From Clavibacter michiganensis (GTDB taxonomy: Bacteria > Actinomycetota > Actinomycetes > Actinomycetales > Microbacteriaceae), in contig NZ_JAFBBJ010000001.1 of the NCBI RefSeq assembly GCF_016907085.1, positions 2,852,001 to 2,916,000 on the forward strand: a stretch of DNA of 64,000 nucleotides. Reading direction: 5' to 3'. The translations under genes and the position numbers were made by a program. Positions within the stretch are counted from its first letter, which is position 1. Every line of letters starts with the position of its first letter. The notes below the pieces were generated by a model. The model worked only from the letters and a program-made list of their open reading frames with translations. It made no database searches and was not told where the DNA came from. Of the stretch, positions 17,216 through 24,753 are shown piece after piece.

Positions 17216-18154
17216 ATGGCAGGTCGCGTCTACGACGACATCACCCAGCTGGTCGGCGGCACGCCGCTCGTCCGGCTCAACCGGCTCACCGAGGGGCTCG
17301 ACGCCACGGTGCTCGTGAAGCTCGAGTCGCACAACCCGGCGTCCAGCGTGAAGGACCGCATCGGCGTCGCGATCATCGACGCGGCCGAGGAGGCGGGGGC
17401 GCTCAAGCCCGGCGGCACGATCGTCGAGGGCACGAGCGGCAACACGGGCATCGCGCTCGCGATGGTCGGCGCGGCGCGCGGCTACAAGGTCGTCCTCACG
17501 ATGCCCGAGACCATGAGCGTCGAGCGCCGGCTGGTGCTGCGCGCGTACGGCGCCGAGATCGTGCTGACCCCCGGACCCGAGGGCATGCGCGGCGCGGTCG
17601 ACCGGGCCAAGCAGATCGTGGACGAGACGCCGAACGCCATCTGGGCGAAGCAGTTCGCGAACGCGGCCAACCCGCAGAAGCACCGCGAGACCACGGCTGA
17701 GGAGGTCTGGGCGGACACCGACGGCGGCGTCGACGTGTTCATCGCGGGCGTCGGCACGGGCGGCACCATCACGGGCGTCGGCCAGGTGCTCAAGGAGCGG
17801 AAGCCGGGCGTCAAGATCGTCGCGGTCGAGCCGCTCGACTCGCCCATCCTCAACGGCGGCAAGCCCGGCCCGCACAAGATCCAGGGCATCGGCGCGAACT
17901 TCGTGCCCGAGATCCTCGACACCGAGATCTACGACGAGGTCGTCGATGTCTCCCTTGAGGACTCGATCCGCGTCTCCCGCGCGCTCGCGACCGACGAGGG
18001 CATCCTCTGCGGCATCTCGTCCGGATCCATCGTGTGGGCCGCGCTCGAGATCGCGAAGCGGCCGGAGAGCGCGGGCAAGACCATCGTCGCGATCGTGTGC
18101 GACTACGGCGAGCGGTACCTCTCGACCGTGCTGTTCGACGACCTGCGCGACTAG
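17216..18154 (+). CDS. cysK: Cysteine synthase A (O-acetylserine sulfhydrylase)
   Basis: A 312-residue PLP enzyme making cysteine from O-acetylserine and sulfide. PLP lysine K46 lies in '[11 protein letters not shown]', the 'TSGNTG' loop binds substrate and cofactor (residues 73-78), '[10 protein letters not shown]' binds the phosphate, and 'CGISSGS' follows near residue 268. The start at ATG 17216 is preceded by 'gaaggtgg', and the N-terminus '[20 protein letters not shown]' is standard. It is followed after 2 bases by cysE, giving the usual actinobacterial cysK-cysE pair. The long open frame upstream of ATG is a shadow of the quinone reductase gene. Confidence 0.95.
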   Translation: MAGRVYDDITQLVGGTPLVRLNRLTEGLDATVLVKLESHNPASSVKDRIGVAIIDAAEEAGALKPGGTIVEGTSGNTGIALAMVGAARGYKVVLTMPETMSVERRLVLRAYGAEIVLTPGPEGMRGAVDRAKQIVDETPNAIWAKQFANAANPQKHRETTAEEVWADTDGGVDVFIAGVGTGGTITGVGQVLKERKPGVKIVAVEPLDSPILNGGKPGPHKIQGIGANFVPEILDTEIYDEVVDVSLEDSIRVSRALATDEGILCGISSGSIVWAALEIAKRPESAGKTIVAIVCDYGERYLSTVLFDDLRD

Positions 18155-18156
18155 GC

Positions 18157-18741
18157 GTGGGGATCGTCCCCCGGGTCGTCGAGGACCTCCGCACCGCGCG
18201 CGCCCACGATCCGGCCGCGCGCGGGTACCTGGAGATGGTGCTCGGCTACCCGGGCCTGCACGCCGTGTGGCTGCACCGGGTGTCGCACGCGCTGTGGCGC
18301 CGGCGCATCCGCTTGGCGGCACGACTGCTCGCACAGGTGGGCCGGGCGCTGACCGGGGTGGAGATCCACCCGGGCGCGCGCATCGGCCGGCGGCTGTTCA
18401 TCGACCACGGCATGGGCGTCGTGATCGGCGCGACGGCCGAGGTCGGCGACGACGTGCTGATGTACCACGGCGTCACGCTCGGCGGGAAGAGCCTCGTGCA
18501 CGGCAAGCGACACCCGACGGTCGGCGACCGCGTCACCATCGGGGCCGGTGCGAAGCTGCTCGGGCCCATCACCGTCGGCGCCGGCAGTGTCATCGGCGCG
18601 AACGCGGTGGTCGTGAAGGACGCGCCCGCGGGATCCGTGCTCACGGGCATCCCCGCGGTCGAGACCGGGAAGCGGGCCGGGCGCGCGCCGGACGCGCACG
18701 TGGATCCGGCGTTCTTCGTCGATCCCGGGATCTACATCTGA
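18157..18741 (+). CDS. cysE: Serine O-acetyltransferase
   Basis: A 194-residue enzyme that acetylates serine from acetyl-CoA, the first step of cysteine synthesis. A short helical N-terminal domain precedes a left-handed beta-helix of hexapeptide repeats; '[23 protein letters not shown]' carries the catalytic His/Asp pair and 'YHGVTLGG' the CoA-site turn. This is the short CysE form common in Gram-positives. GTG 18157 is 2 bases after the cysK stop. The C-terminal tail ends in Ile ('DPGIYI'), as expected for docking into the CysK active site to form cysteine synthase complex. The trmH-like gene overlaps its stop by 1 base. Confidence 0.93.
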   Translation: MGIVPRVVEDLRTARAHDPAARGYLEMVLGYPGLHAVWLHRVSHALWRRRIRLAARLLAQVGRALTGVEIHPGARIGRRLFIDHGMGVVIGATAEVGDDVLMYHGVTLGGKSLVHGKRHPTVGDRVTIGAGAKLLGPITVGAGSVIGANAVVVKDAPAGSVLTGIPAVETGKRAGRAPDAHVDPAFFVDPGIYI

Positions 18742-19403
18742 TGCCGCAGCCCGAGGAGACGGCGCCGGAGCCGACGCCGACCCACGAGCTCAGCACGCAC
18801 GGCGTCGGACCCTGGCCCGGCGGACCCGACGCGTGGCCCGACGAGCCGCACCTGGATCCCGAGCTGCTCGAGCGCGGCGACACCCGCAACGTGATCGACC
18901 GCTACCGCTACTGGCGCATGGACGCGATCGTCGCCGACCTCGATCAGCACCGGCACCCGTTCCACGTCGCCATCGAGAACTGGCAGCACGACATGAACAT
19001 CGGGTCGATCGTGCGGAGCGCCAACGCGTTCGCGGCCGACACCGTGCACATCGTCGGCCGCCGCCGGTGGAACAAGCGCGGCGCCATGGTCACCGACCGG
19101 TACCAGCACGTCGTGCACCACGCCACCATCGCCGACCTCGTCGGGTGGGCGCGCGGCGAGGGCCTGCCGATCGTCGCGATCGACAACGTCGACGGATCCG
19201 TGCTGCTCGAGACCACGCGCCTCCCGGAGCGCTGCGTGCTCGTCTTCGGCCAGGAGGGCCCGGGCCTCAGCGACGAGGCGGTGGCCGCGGCGGACATGAC
19301 GGTGGCGATCTCGCAGTTCGGATCCACGCGCTCCATCAACGCGTCGGCGGCCGCCGCGGTCGTGATGCACGCGTGGATCACGCAGCACGTGTCGTTCGGC
19401 TGA
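18741..19403 (+). CDS. TrmH/SpoU family RNA 2'-O-methyltransferase
   Basis: A 220-residue SPOUT-class methyltransferase. The three SpoU motifs are present: 'NIGSIVRSANAF', 'LVFGQEGPGLS' and 'ISQFGSTRSINASAAAAVVM', which form the knotted SAM site. A Pro/Glu-rich N-terminal tail of about 40 residues precedes it. The target is a tRNA or rRNA ribose, which cannot be told from sequence. ATG 18741 shares its A with the cysE stop, so translation is coupled. The link to cysteine synthesis is probably positional rather than functional. Confidence 0.87.
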   Translation: MPQPEETAPEPTPTHELSTHGVGPWPGGPDAWPDEPHLDPELLERGDTRNVIDRYRYWRMDAIVADLDQHRHPFHVAIENWQHDMNIGSIVRSANAFAADTVHIVGRRRWNKRGAMVTDRYQHVVHHATIADLVGWARGEGLPIVAIDNVDGSVLLETTRLPERCVLVFGQEGPGLSDEAVAAADMTVAISQFGSTRSINASAAAAVVMHAWITQHVSFG

Positions 19404-19437
19404 CGCACGGCACGGCCCCTGGCAGGATGTCCCGGTG

Positions 19438-20001
19438 ATGGACGACCGCGACCGCCGCCGACCCGATGTGACCTCCGTGGAGCTCGTGGGCGGGCGGACA
19501 CCGCTCACTGTCGGGTTGCGGGCGCACGACCCCGCCTGGTCGGAGGCCCACCTCGAGCACCGGGGGCGGATCACCGCGGCGCTCGGCGGAGCGGCGCTCG
19601 CCGTCGAGCACATCGGCTCCACGTCCGTCCCGGGCCTCGCCGCGAAGCCCATCGTCGACATCGTGGTCGTGGTGTCGGACATCACGGCCGAGGAGGACCA
19701 CGTCGAGCGTCTCGTCGCCGCCGGATACGACCTGCGCGTCCGCGAGCCGGGGCATCGCCTCGTGAAGACGCCCGCGCGGGACGTCCACGTGCACGTCTAC
19801 GAGGACGGTGATCCCGCCGTGGAGGCGTACCTGCTGTTCCGCGACCGGCTGCGCTCCGACGAGTCCGAACGCGACCTCTACGAGCGCACCAAGCGGGAGC
19901 TCATGACCCGGCGGTGGGAGTCGATGGACGCCTACGCGGATGCGAAGACCGAGGTGATCCAGGGGATCCTCGCTCGGGCGCGGGCGGCGCGCGGCATCTG
20001 A
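19438..20001 (+). CDS. GrpB family protein (UPF0157)
   Basis: A 187-residue protein of the GrpB/UPF0157 family, a nucleotidyltransferase-fold group of unknown reaction. It shows 'VEHIGSTSVPGLAAKPIVDIVVVV' with the GS/D-x-D-like arrangement of the fold, then 'RLVKTPARDVHVHVY' and 'YLLFRDRLRSD'. The start may be GTG 19435 or ATG 19438; I prefer the ATG. It lies 34 bases after the methyltransferase gene and may be read through with it. It converges on the leftward unknown gene at 20024. Confidence 0.85.
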   Translation: MDDRDRRRPDVTSVELVGGRTPLTVGLRAHDPAWSEAHLEHRGRITAALGGAALAVEHIGSTSVPGLAAKPIVDIVVVVSDITAEEDHVERLVAAGYDLRVREPGHRLVKTPARDVHVHVYEDGDPAVEAYLLFRDRLRSDESERDLYERTKRELMTRRWESMDAYADAKTEVIQGILARARAARGI

Positions 20002-20023
20002 GCGGCGCCACGCACCGGTCCGG

Positions 20024-20425
20024 TCAGGGGAACGGCCACTCCTCGTGCGTGTGCGGCACCGCGACCACCTGCACGTCGTCCTCGTATGTGATGCGCCCGG
20101 GCGTGCGGGTGCGGAGCTCGTGCCACGGCACGCCGTGCCGGTCGAGGAGGTCGAGGTACTCGCGCGTGACGCGGAGCAGGTCGGCGGATGCGACGCGGAA
20201 CCAGGCGCGCGCCCGCGGATGGAGCGCACGGTCGTAGCAGCCCGGGATCACCGTGGACGGGTCCGCGTACGCCGCGTTCATGTGCGCGTTGGAGGCCGCG
20301 ATCCAGGCCATCTCCTCCTCGGACAGCCGGCCCTCGTCCCGCAGCCCGTTGGCCAGGGCGAAGACGCCGGGGAAGGTGCCGTGATGGTTGGGGGCGGCGC
20401 TCTGGAAGCGCACGAACTCGGGCAT
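20024..20425 (-). CDS. Unknown protein, complete copy 1 of a local three-copy family
   Basis: A soluble 133-residue protein beginning 'MPEFVRFQSAAPN', followed by 'GTFPGVFALANGLRDEGRLS' and ending 'HEEWPFP'. It has no signal peptide, membrane segment or catalytic motif that I recognise. It is clearly homologous to the genes at 20435-20632 (truncated) and 27025-27420 (complete). A 9-base gap separates it from the truncated copy on the same strand. The three copies form an array broken by an inserted segment. Function unknown. Confidence 0.7.
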   Translation of the reverse strand: MPEFVRFQSAAPNHHGTFPGVFALANGLRDEGRLSEEEMAWIAASNAHMNAAYADPSTVIPGCYDRALHPRARAWFRVASADLLRVTREYLDLLDRHGVPWHELRTRTPGRITYEDDVQVVAVPHTHEEWPFP

Positions 20426-20434
20426 CCGGCGAGG

Positions 20435-20632
20435 CTAGCCCGGGGCGCGCGGGTCGGGCCGGCGGTGCCCCCAGACGTGCGGGGTGGCTCGCGCGTCCAC
20501 CGCGTCGATCAAGTCTGTCTCCTCCGTGGAGAGCCGGCCGCTCTGGCGCAGCCCGTCAGGGAGGGCGAAGACGCCGGGGAAGGTCCCGTGGCTGTGGGGC
20601 GCGGCGTTCTGCAAGCGGGCGCACTCGGGCAC
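20435..20632 (-). pseudogene. Truncated copy 2 of the local unknown-protein family
   Basis: This 65-residue frame matches the first 50 or so residues of the two full copies ('GTFPGVFALPDGLRQSGRLS' is almost identical to copy 3), then runs into an unrelated Arg/Pro tail and stops. The remaining two thirds of the domain is missing. It also shares the upstream bases 'cgatgctagggacg' with copy 3. It looks like a remnant left by unequal recombination in the array at the edge of the inserted island. Confidence 0.7.
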
Positions 20633-20777
20633 GCGGCGATGCTAGGGACGGTTCCCGTGATCCATCGAGGTCGGAGTCGGAGCGGAGATCGGAGACTCCT
20701 CGGGCCGCTCAGGGCTCCGAGGGCGAGAGGCTCCCGAGACGCGTTCCTAGCACACAAGTAGACAAAGCAACAGGCAC

Positions 20778-20808
20778 TTGCGAACCAGCGTCCGCGTGCT
20801 GGTATTTT
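20778..20808 (+). promoter_or_regulatory. Candidate promoter of the peptide cluster
   Basis: AT-rich for this genome: -35-like 'TTGCGA' (20778-20783) and -10-like 'TATTTT' (20803-20808), 19 bases apart, 67 bases before the first small gene. The rest of 20633-20875 holds no gene that I can support. No operator-like palindrome is obvious. Confidence 0.4.
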
Positions 20809-20875
20809 ACCGATGTTCACCCCACGGGAAACCGGTCGAGGGTCTCCTCGACCGCTCAAGAAGGAAGAAGTCAAG

Positions 20876-21016
20876 ATGACCGCGAAGCTCGAGTCGTTCA
20901 ACGAAGAGATCTACAAGCTCTGCTCGGACAACAACATGCCGAACATCACCGAGATCGAAGCCATGTCTGAGGACAAGCAGAAGAAGATCGACGAGGTCTT
21001 CCAGCTGAATGGCTGA
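20876..21016 (+). CDS. 46-residue peptide, candidate RiPP-type precursor
   Basis: A small acidic peptide beginning 'MTAKLESFNEEIYKLCSD', with a Pro/Asn turn ('NNMPNITEIEAM') and ending 'KKIDEVFQLNG'. A strong ribosome site ('aaggaagaag') precedes ATG 20876. Ser/Thr/Cys/Asn/Asp residues offer targets for hydroxylation or methylation, and a charged helical N-terminus would suit a leader. It is the first gene of a tightly overlapped operon with two putative oxygenases, two methyltransferase-like proteins, a pentapeptide-repeat protein and an exporter; that position is what makes a precursor role likely. It has no Gly-Gly cleavage site or recognised leader motif. It could instead be a small helper protein. 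GC is well below the flanks. Confidence 0.7.
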   Translation: MTAKLESFNEEIYKLCSDNNMPNITEIEAMSEDKQKKIDEVFQLNG

Positions 21017-22235
21017 CGATCTCATCGCGGACCGGCCGTCTCGAGACGGCCGGTCCGCCCTTCTGTACGACGATCTCGTCTCGAGGCAACTCGACAGCGT
21101 GCACTCGACTGCAAGCACGTTGCTCGGCCACCAGGTATTCGCCGGAAATCAGCCTGATGATTTCGCCATTGCGGGGCTGACTGCGTCGGCTCCACGGGTG
21201 CTCATGCTGGGGCTCGGTCTAGGAGGATCACTGCGTTCGATCCTCGCCGCCAATCCACGAACCCATGTGACGGCCCTCGATCTGTCTGAGCGGTCCCTCC
21301 GAATGAGCCGTGCGCTGCATGACCTCTACTTTCCCGAGGTGCACTACGACGAGATCGTAGGCGACGCGCAGTACGTAAGCGATCTGGTCGAGGGGAGCTT
21401 CGACGCGATTTGCATCGACATCTACAGTGACGAAGGCTACCCGTCCTTCGTAAGCCGATCGAGGTTCTGGGACGCGGTCAAGGCGATGCGCAGAGACAAT
21501 TCCAGTCCGGTCATGTTCAATTCATGGGGACTCCCGACGCACCTTGGCTGGTCCGAGTGCTCATCCGATCAGACGACCGTCGCCTCCGCGATGCAGGACG
21601 CTCTCGGACCGTTGAGCGCACTACCCCACCGTCGGAACGTGACGCTTTCGACGCCCCTCCTGCGCCGGGGCGATATCGAATCCGTGAAGCCGGGCACCGC
21701 GGGGCCCCGTCCGCGGATCGACGCCATCCAGCTCAGGCTCCTCCGGCTGAGGGCTCGATGCTCAGCTTCCGTCCGATTCGAAGGCGGAACGGAGGCAGAT
21801 GGTTCGTGGGACGGCACGAAGGCGAGCCTCAACTCCCTGATGCAGATCATGTGGCCGTCCGCGGTCGAGCGACTGTCGCGACTGGCCGATAAGCCGGGCC
21901 GCGCGTACGCCACTCTGGGGGAGATCATCGGAGACGATGCCGCGTTGGACGCGATCGCCTCATCTGCTACTCAGGAACTCCATTACTTCCTGCCCAACGT
22001 GGCGTCCAATTGGATCCACCAGCACGGGGTGATGCCCGAGTGGTACCGCCGGGCGACTATGAGGAACTTCTTGACCATGATCGAAGCGGATCGTGCGCAA
22101 TTCATCCTGGGGTGGTTCACGCAATACGTTGCGATCCTCCTCAAGTGCCCGTCGGGTCTCGAGTCCAGTGTCAATCTGCTTGAATGGGTGTCGTCGGCTG
22201 AGGATGTGCTCGTCGCCCTTGAGATGAAGGAATAG
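21009..22235 (+). CDS. Spermidine-synthase-like SAM-fold protein with novel C-terminal domain
   Basis: A 408-residue protein. Residues 1-170 resemble the spermidine synthase/methyltransferase Rossmann fold: 'VLMLGLGLGGSLRS' (residues 64-77) is the nucleotide-binding glycine motif, 'VTALDLSE' supplies the acidic ribose contact, and 'FDAICIDIYSDEG' is the following strand. Residues from about 200 to 408 match nothing I know and contain a Trp/His-rich stretch ('NVASNWIHQHGVMPEWYRR'). It may transfer a methyl or aminopropyl group to the cluster peptide. ATG 21009 overlaps the peptide gene by 8 bases, so the two are translationally coupled. Confidence 0.75.
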   Translation: MADDLIADRPSRDGRSALLYDDLVSRQLDSVHSTASTLLGHQVFAGNQPDDFAIAGLTASAPRVLMLGLGLGGSLRSILAANPRTHVTALDLSERSLRMSRALHDLYFPEVHYDEIVGDAQYVSDLVEGSFDAICIDIYSDEGYPSFVSRSRFWDAVKAMRRDNSSPVMFNSWGLPTHLGWSECSSDQTTVASAMQDALGPLSALPHRRNVTLSTPLLRRGDIESVKPGTAGPRPRIDAIQLRLLRLRARCSASVRFEGGTEADGSWDGTKASLNSLMQIMWPSAVERLSRLADKPGRAYATLGEIIGDDAALDAIASSATQELHYFLPNVASNWIHQHGVMPEWYRRATMRNFLTMIEADRAQFILGWFTQYVAILLKCPSGLESSVNLLEWVSSAEDVLVALEMKE

Positions 22236-22237
22236 GA

Positions 22238-22852
22238 ATGAAAAGCGATATCATCGTCATAGACGACTTCTACAAGGATCCGGATTCGGTGCGAGCGATG
22301 GCGCTCGGCTCGGACTTCATGTCTGGAGCTGCTCACAACTACCCGGGCTGGCAGAGCACCGGGAGCTTCGCCGCGTCTCCGATCAAGGACGCGATCGAGA
22401 AGGCGATCGGCGCGGAGATCCTGGCGGATGGTGACCGATTCACCTGGGGCGCCTTCCGTTTGATCACGCACGAGACGGGCGCCAAGACCAAGGTTCACGC
22501 CGACAGCGGGTGCGATTGGGCAGCGATGGTATATCTGACGCCTTCGCTCCCGACGGGGACCGGCACCGGCTTCTACCAGCACCGCGAGACCAAGCTGTAC
22601 GGTCCGCCCACCGACTCCGCCGCGCGTGACCTGGGGTACAGAAATGCGGAGGAGTTCGAGCGCGAAGTTGTCAGGCGCGACATGGCTGACCTCTCCAAAT
22701 GGGACATAGACACCGTGGTCTCAGCGCGTTACAACCGTCTGGTTCTCTTTCGAGGCGGAAATTACTACCACGCTCCGATGGGCGGCGCGGGAGAAGTCGT
22801 CGAGACCGCGAGGCTCACGCAGAACTTCTTCTTCGACGAGGTCGTGAGATGA
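22238..22852 (+). CDS. Putative Fe(II)/2-oxoglutarate oxygenase A (DUF6445-like)
   Basis: A 204-residue protein beginning 'IIVIDDFYKDPDSVR', an opening typical of small 2OG oxygenases. It has a plausible iron triad H87-x-D89 ('VHADSG') and H178 ('YYHAP'), plus R192 for 2-oxoglutarate in 'ARLTQNFFF'. The same four positions occur in the gene at 23316. Such enzymes hydroxylate or desaturate amino-acid side chains, and the cluster peptide is the natural candidate substrate. The family name is from memory and cannot be checked here. It starts 2 bases after the previous stop and overlaps the next gene by 4 bases. Confidence 0.72.
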   Translation: MKSDIIVIDDFYKDPDSVRAMALGSDFMSGAAHNYPGWQSTGSFAASPIKDAIEKAIGAEILADGDRFTWGAFRLITHETGAKTKVHADSGCDWAAMVYLTPSLPTGTGTGFYQHRETKLYGPPTDSAARDLGYRNAEEFEREVVRRDMADLSKWDIDTVVSARYNRLVLFRGGNYYHAPMGGAGEVVETARLTQNFFFDEVVR

Positions 22853-23319
22853 CCAGCGGGGCAGCGCCGACGGCTCCGGACCCCTCCGGAGCCACCGTGC
22901 GAGAGCTCGTCAGTCTGCTGAGGCGAACTCCGCGAGCTCTGGAGATCGTGGAGCGCGATTTCTCCGGGATGGATCTCTCTGGGGTGTCGTTCATGGGCTG
23001 CACGGTCAGGGGGTGCTCGTTTGAACGAGCCGATCTACGCAAGACGAATTTCACGGAGGCCAGGATCGAGCGAAGCGAGTTCGTGCAGGCGAACCTCGTC
23101 CGGGCCAACATGCAGCGTGCTGTCATCGAGAACTGCGGTTTCGCTCGTGCCGACCTGAGGGAGGTCTTCGCGCCGACCGTGGAATTCCGCAGGTCTGATT
23201 TCACGGGCGCCAACTTCTGGGCAGCGAGGATACCCGTGTCCGCATTCGTGGACTGCTGGGTCGCGGATGAGCAGCATGCCCAGCTGGACAGCAGGGTTCA
23301 GGCAGGTGCGAAGTCATGA
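22849..23319 (+). CDS. Pentapeptide-repeat protein, candidate self-immunity factor
   Basis: A 156-residue protein with a helical N-terminus (residues 1-36) and then about 90-100 residues of A(D/N)LXX-type repeats: 'DFSGMDLSGVSF', 'ERADLRKTNFTEAR', 'QANLVRANM', 'ARADLREVF', 'RRSDFTGANF'. These build a right-handed quadrilateral beta helix. Known family members Qnr, MfpA, McbG and AlbG protect DNA gyrase by imitating DNA; other pentapeptide proteins have unrelated roles. Placement inside a biosynthetic operon with an exporter favours an immunity role. Start and stop overlap both neighbours by 4 bases. Confidence 0.85.
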   Translation: MTSGAAPTAPDPSGATVRELVSLLRRTPRALEIVERDFSGMDLSGVSFMGCTVRGCSFERADLRKTNFTEARIERSEFVQANLVRANMQRAVIENCGFARADLREVFAPTVEFRRSDFTGANFWAARIPVSAFVDCWVADEQHAQLDSRVQAGAKS

Positions 23320-23927
23320 GGGACGGCATGATCGTCGTGGACGACTTCTATGCTTCCCCTGATTCGGTGCGGAAGTTCGCACTCGCGCAGGAGTACACCG
23401 ATTTTGGGGGTGCGAAGGCGTTCCTCGGACGGGAAACGCTGTATCCCTATTTCGACGACAGCATGACAGCTCGATTCAGCGAGCTCGTCGGGACCCCGAT
23501 TGTCCACAGCGAGAGGCAGGTGTACGGCAAGTTCCGTCTGGCTGGGGCCGACGAGAGCAGGCGGACAAAGGTGCACTTCGACCGATCAGCCTGGGCGGCG
23601 AACATCTATCTCACCCCGGGCCTCGACGCTTCGTGCGGTCTGGGCATATATCGGCACAGGGCGACCGGTCTCGAAGAGGTGCCGTCCGCGGAGCAGCTCG
23701 CGGACCTCGGCTTCGATTCGCTGAACGAATTTGACGCGACCGTGGTGGTGCCTGACAGCCTCGACCAGTCGAGATGGGAACTGATCGACATCATCGAGCC
23801 GACCTACAACAGGCTGGTCGTGATCCCGGGTTCGCGGTACTTCCATGCCGCGGAGAAGGGTTCCGGCGTGAATGTGGAAGAGGCGCGGCTCTCGCAGCAC
23901 TTCTTCTTCCAGGCTCTCGATGACTGA
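23316..23927 (+). CDS. Putative Fe(II)/2-oxoglutarate oxygenase B (DUF6445-like)
   Basis: A 203-residue paralogue of the gene at 22238. The likely iron ligands H87-x-D89 ('VHFDRS') and H177 ('YFHAAE') and 2OG arginine R191 ('ARLSQHFFF') fall at the same positions. Shared framing motifs are 'DDFYASPDSVR', 'NIYLTPGLD' and 'YNRLVVIPGSRYFH'. Sequence between them has diverged strongly, so the two enzymes probably act on different residues or in sequence on one product. ATG 23316 overlaps the pentapeptide gene by 4 bases, and its stop overlaps the next gene by 8. Confidence 0.72.
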   Translation: MRDGMIVVDDFYASPDSVRKFALAQEYTDFGGAKAFLGRETLYPYFDDSMTARFSELVGTPIVHSERQVYGKFRLAGADESRRTKVHFDRSAWAANIYLTPGLDASCGLGIYRHRATGLEEVPSAEQLADLGFDSLNEFDATVVVPDSLDQSRWELIDIIEPTYNRLVVIPGSRYFHAAEKGSGVNVEEARLSQHFFFQALDD

Positions 23928-24753
23928 GGGGTCCGAGGACCGTCTTCGCCTCCTGCTGGACTGGGCTGCCATGCGACTGGAGAGGGAGAGGGTGCCGAAC
24001 GCCTTCGACAACGCTGTGTTCTCCATATCCAGGGCGCTTGTCCAGGACTCGTTCTCGGTCGTGAACCGTGATGCGGCCCTGGACGTCCTCGAGGAGCTGG
24101 TGACGGTCGAACGCGGTGCTTCCTCGAGTGAGAGGTTCGTCCCGCTCGCAAAGCGTCTCCTCGACGTGCACGGCTCCCGGGCTCTGCCGCCGCTGGGATA
24201 TCTGCTCGGGCAGGGCGTGAACCGCAGCCCCACGTGGCGTGGTCGACAGATCTTCAAGTCCGTCTGGGACATGGCCATCTACAACGAGCTGCTGTTCGAA
24301 TTGCGGCCGGGTGTCATCGTCGAACTCGGGAGCGGCGACGGGGCGAGCGCCGACTGGTTCTCGACCCTGGCTTCCGCGTTCTCCCTCGAGGCCGAGGTCG
24401 TGTCCTTCGACGCGTCCCCACCTGACACGCCGAGTGGAGCGGGCATGCAGTTCGTCAAGGCCCGGTTTCCCGAGGACACCGATCGTCTGATCTCCTGGAC
24501 TGAGACGCTGGATCCCGGAAGGCCGTGGCTCGTAGTCGAGGACATGCACGTCGGCATCGAGATCGTGCTTCCCGCCATCGTGCGTGTCCTGCGGCCGGGT
24601 GATTACCTCGTCGTGGAGGACAGCGCCCACAAGCAGGACGTGATCCGCTCCTTGGCAGCTGGCGAGGTGGAGTTGGATGTCGACCAGTCCTACACGGACA
24701 GATTCGGGGTCAACGGGACGTCGGCCATGAACTCGATCCTCCGCGTTCGATGA
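23920..24753 (+). CDS. CmcI-like class I SAM-dependent methyltransferase
   Basis: A 277-residue protein whose C-terminal two thirds resemble the CmcI / rhamnosyl O-methyltransferase group (often labelled cephalosporin hydroxylase family). Motif I is 'VELGSGDGAS' (about residues 134-143), a 'VSFDAS' strand follows, and the metal-binding-type 'LVVEDSAH' lies near residue 226. The N-terminal 120 residues are helical and unfamiliar and may bind the acceptor. Likely an O-methyltransferase acting on a hydroxyl made by the cluster oxygenases; that order is inference. ATG 23920 is chosen over an Arg/Ser-rich upstream extension and overlaps the preceding gene by 8 bases. Confidence 0.75.
   Translation: MTEGSEDRLRLLLDWAAMRLERERVPNAFDNAVFSISRALVQDSFSVVNRDAALDVLEELVTVERGASSSERFVPLAKRLLDVHGSRALPPLGYLLGQGVNRSPTWRGRQIFKSVWDMAIYNELLFELRPGVIVELGSGDGASADWFSTLASAFSLEAEVVSFDASPPDTPSGAGMQFVKARFPEDTDRLISWTETLDPGRPWLVVEDMHVGIEIVLPAIVRVLRPGDYLVVEDSAHKQDVIRSLAAGEVELDVDQSYTDRFGVNGTSAMNSILRVR

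Noticed and set aside
20813..20875. Upstream start for the 46-residue peptide (adding 21 residues)
   Set aside because: The strong ribosome site 'aaggaagaag' lies inside that extension and points to ATG 20876.
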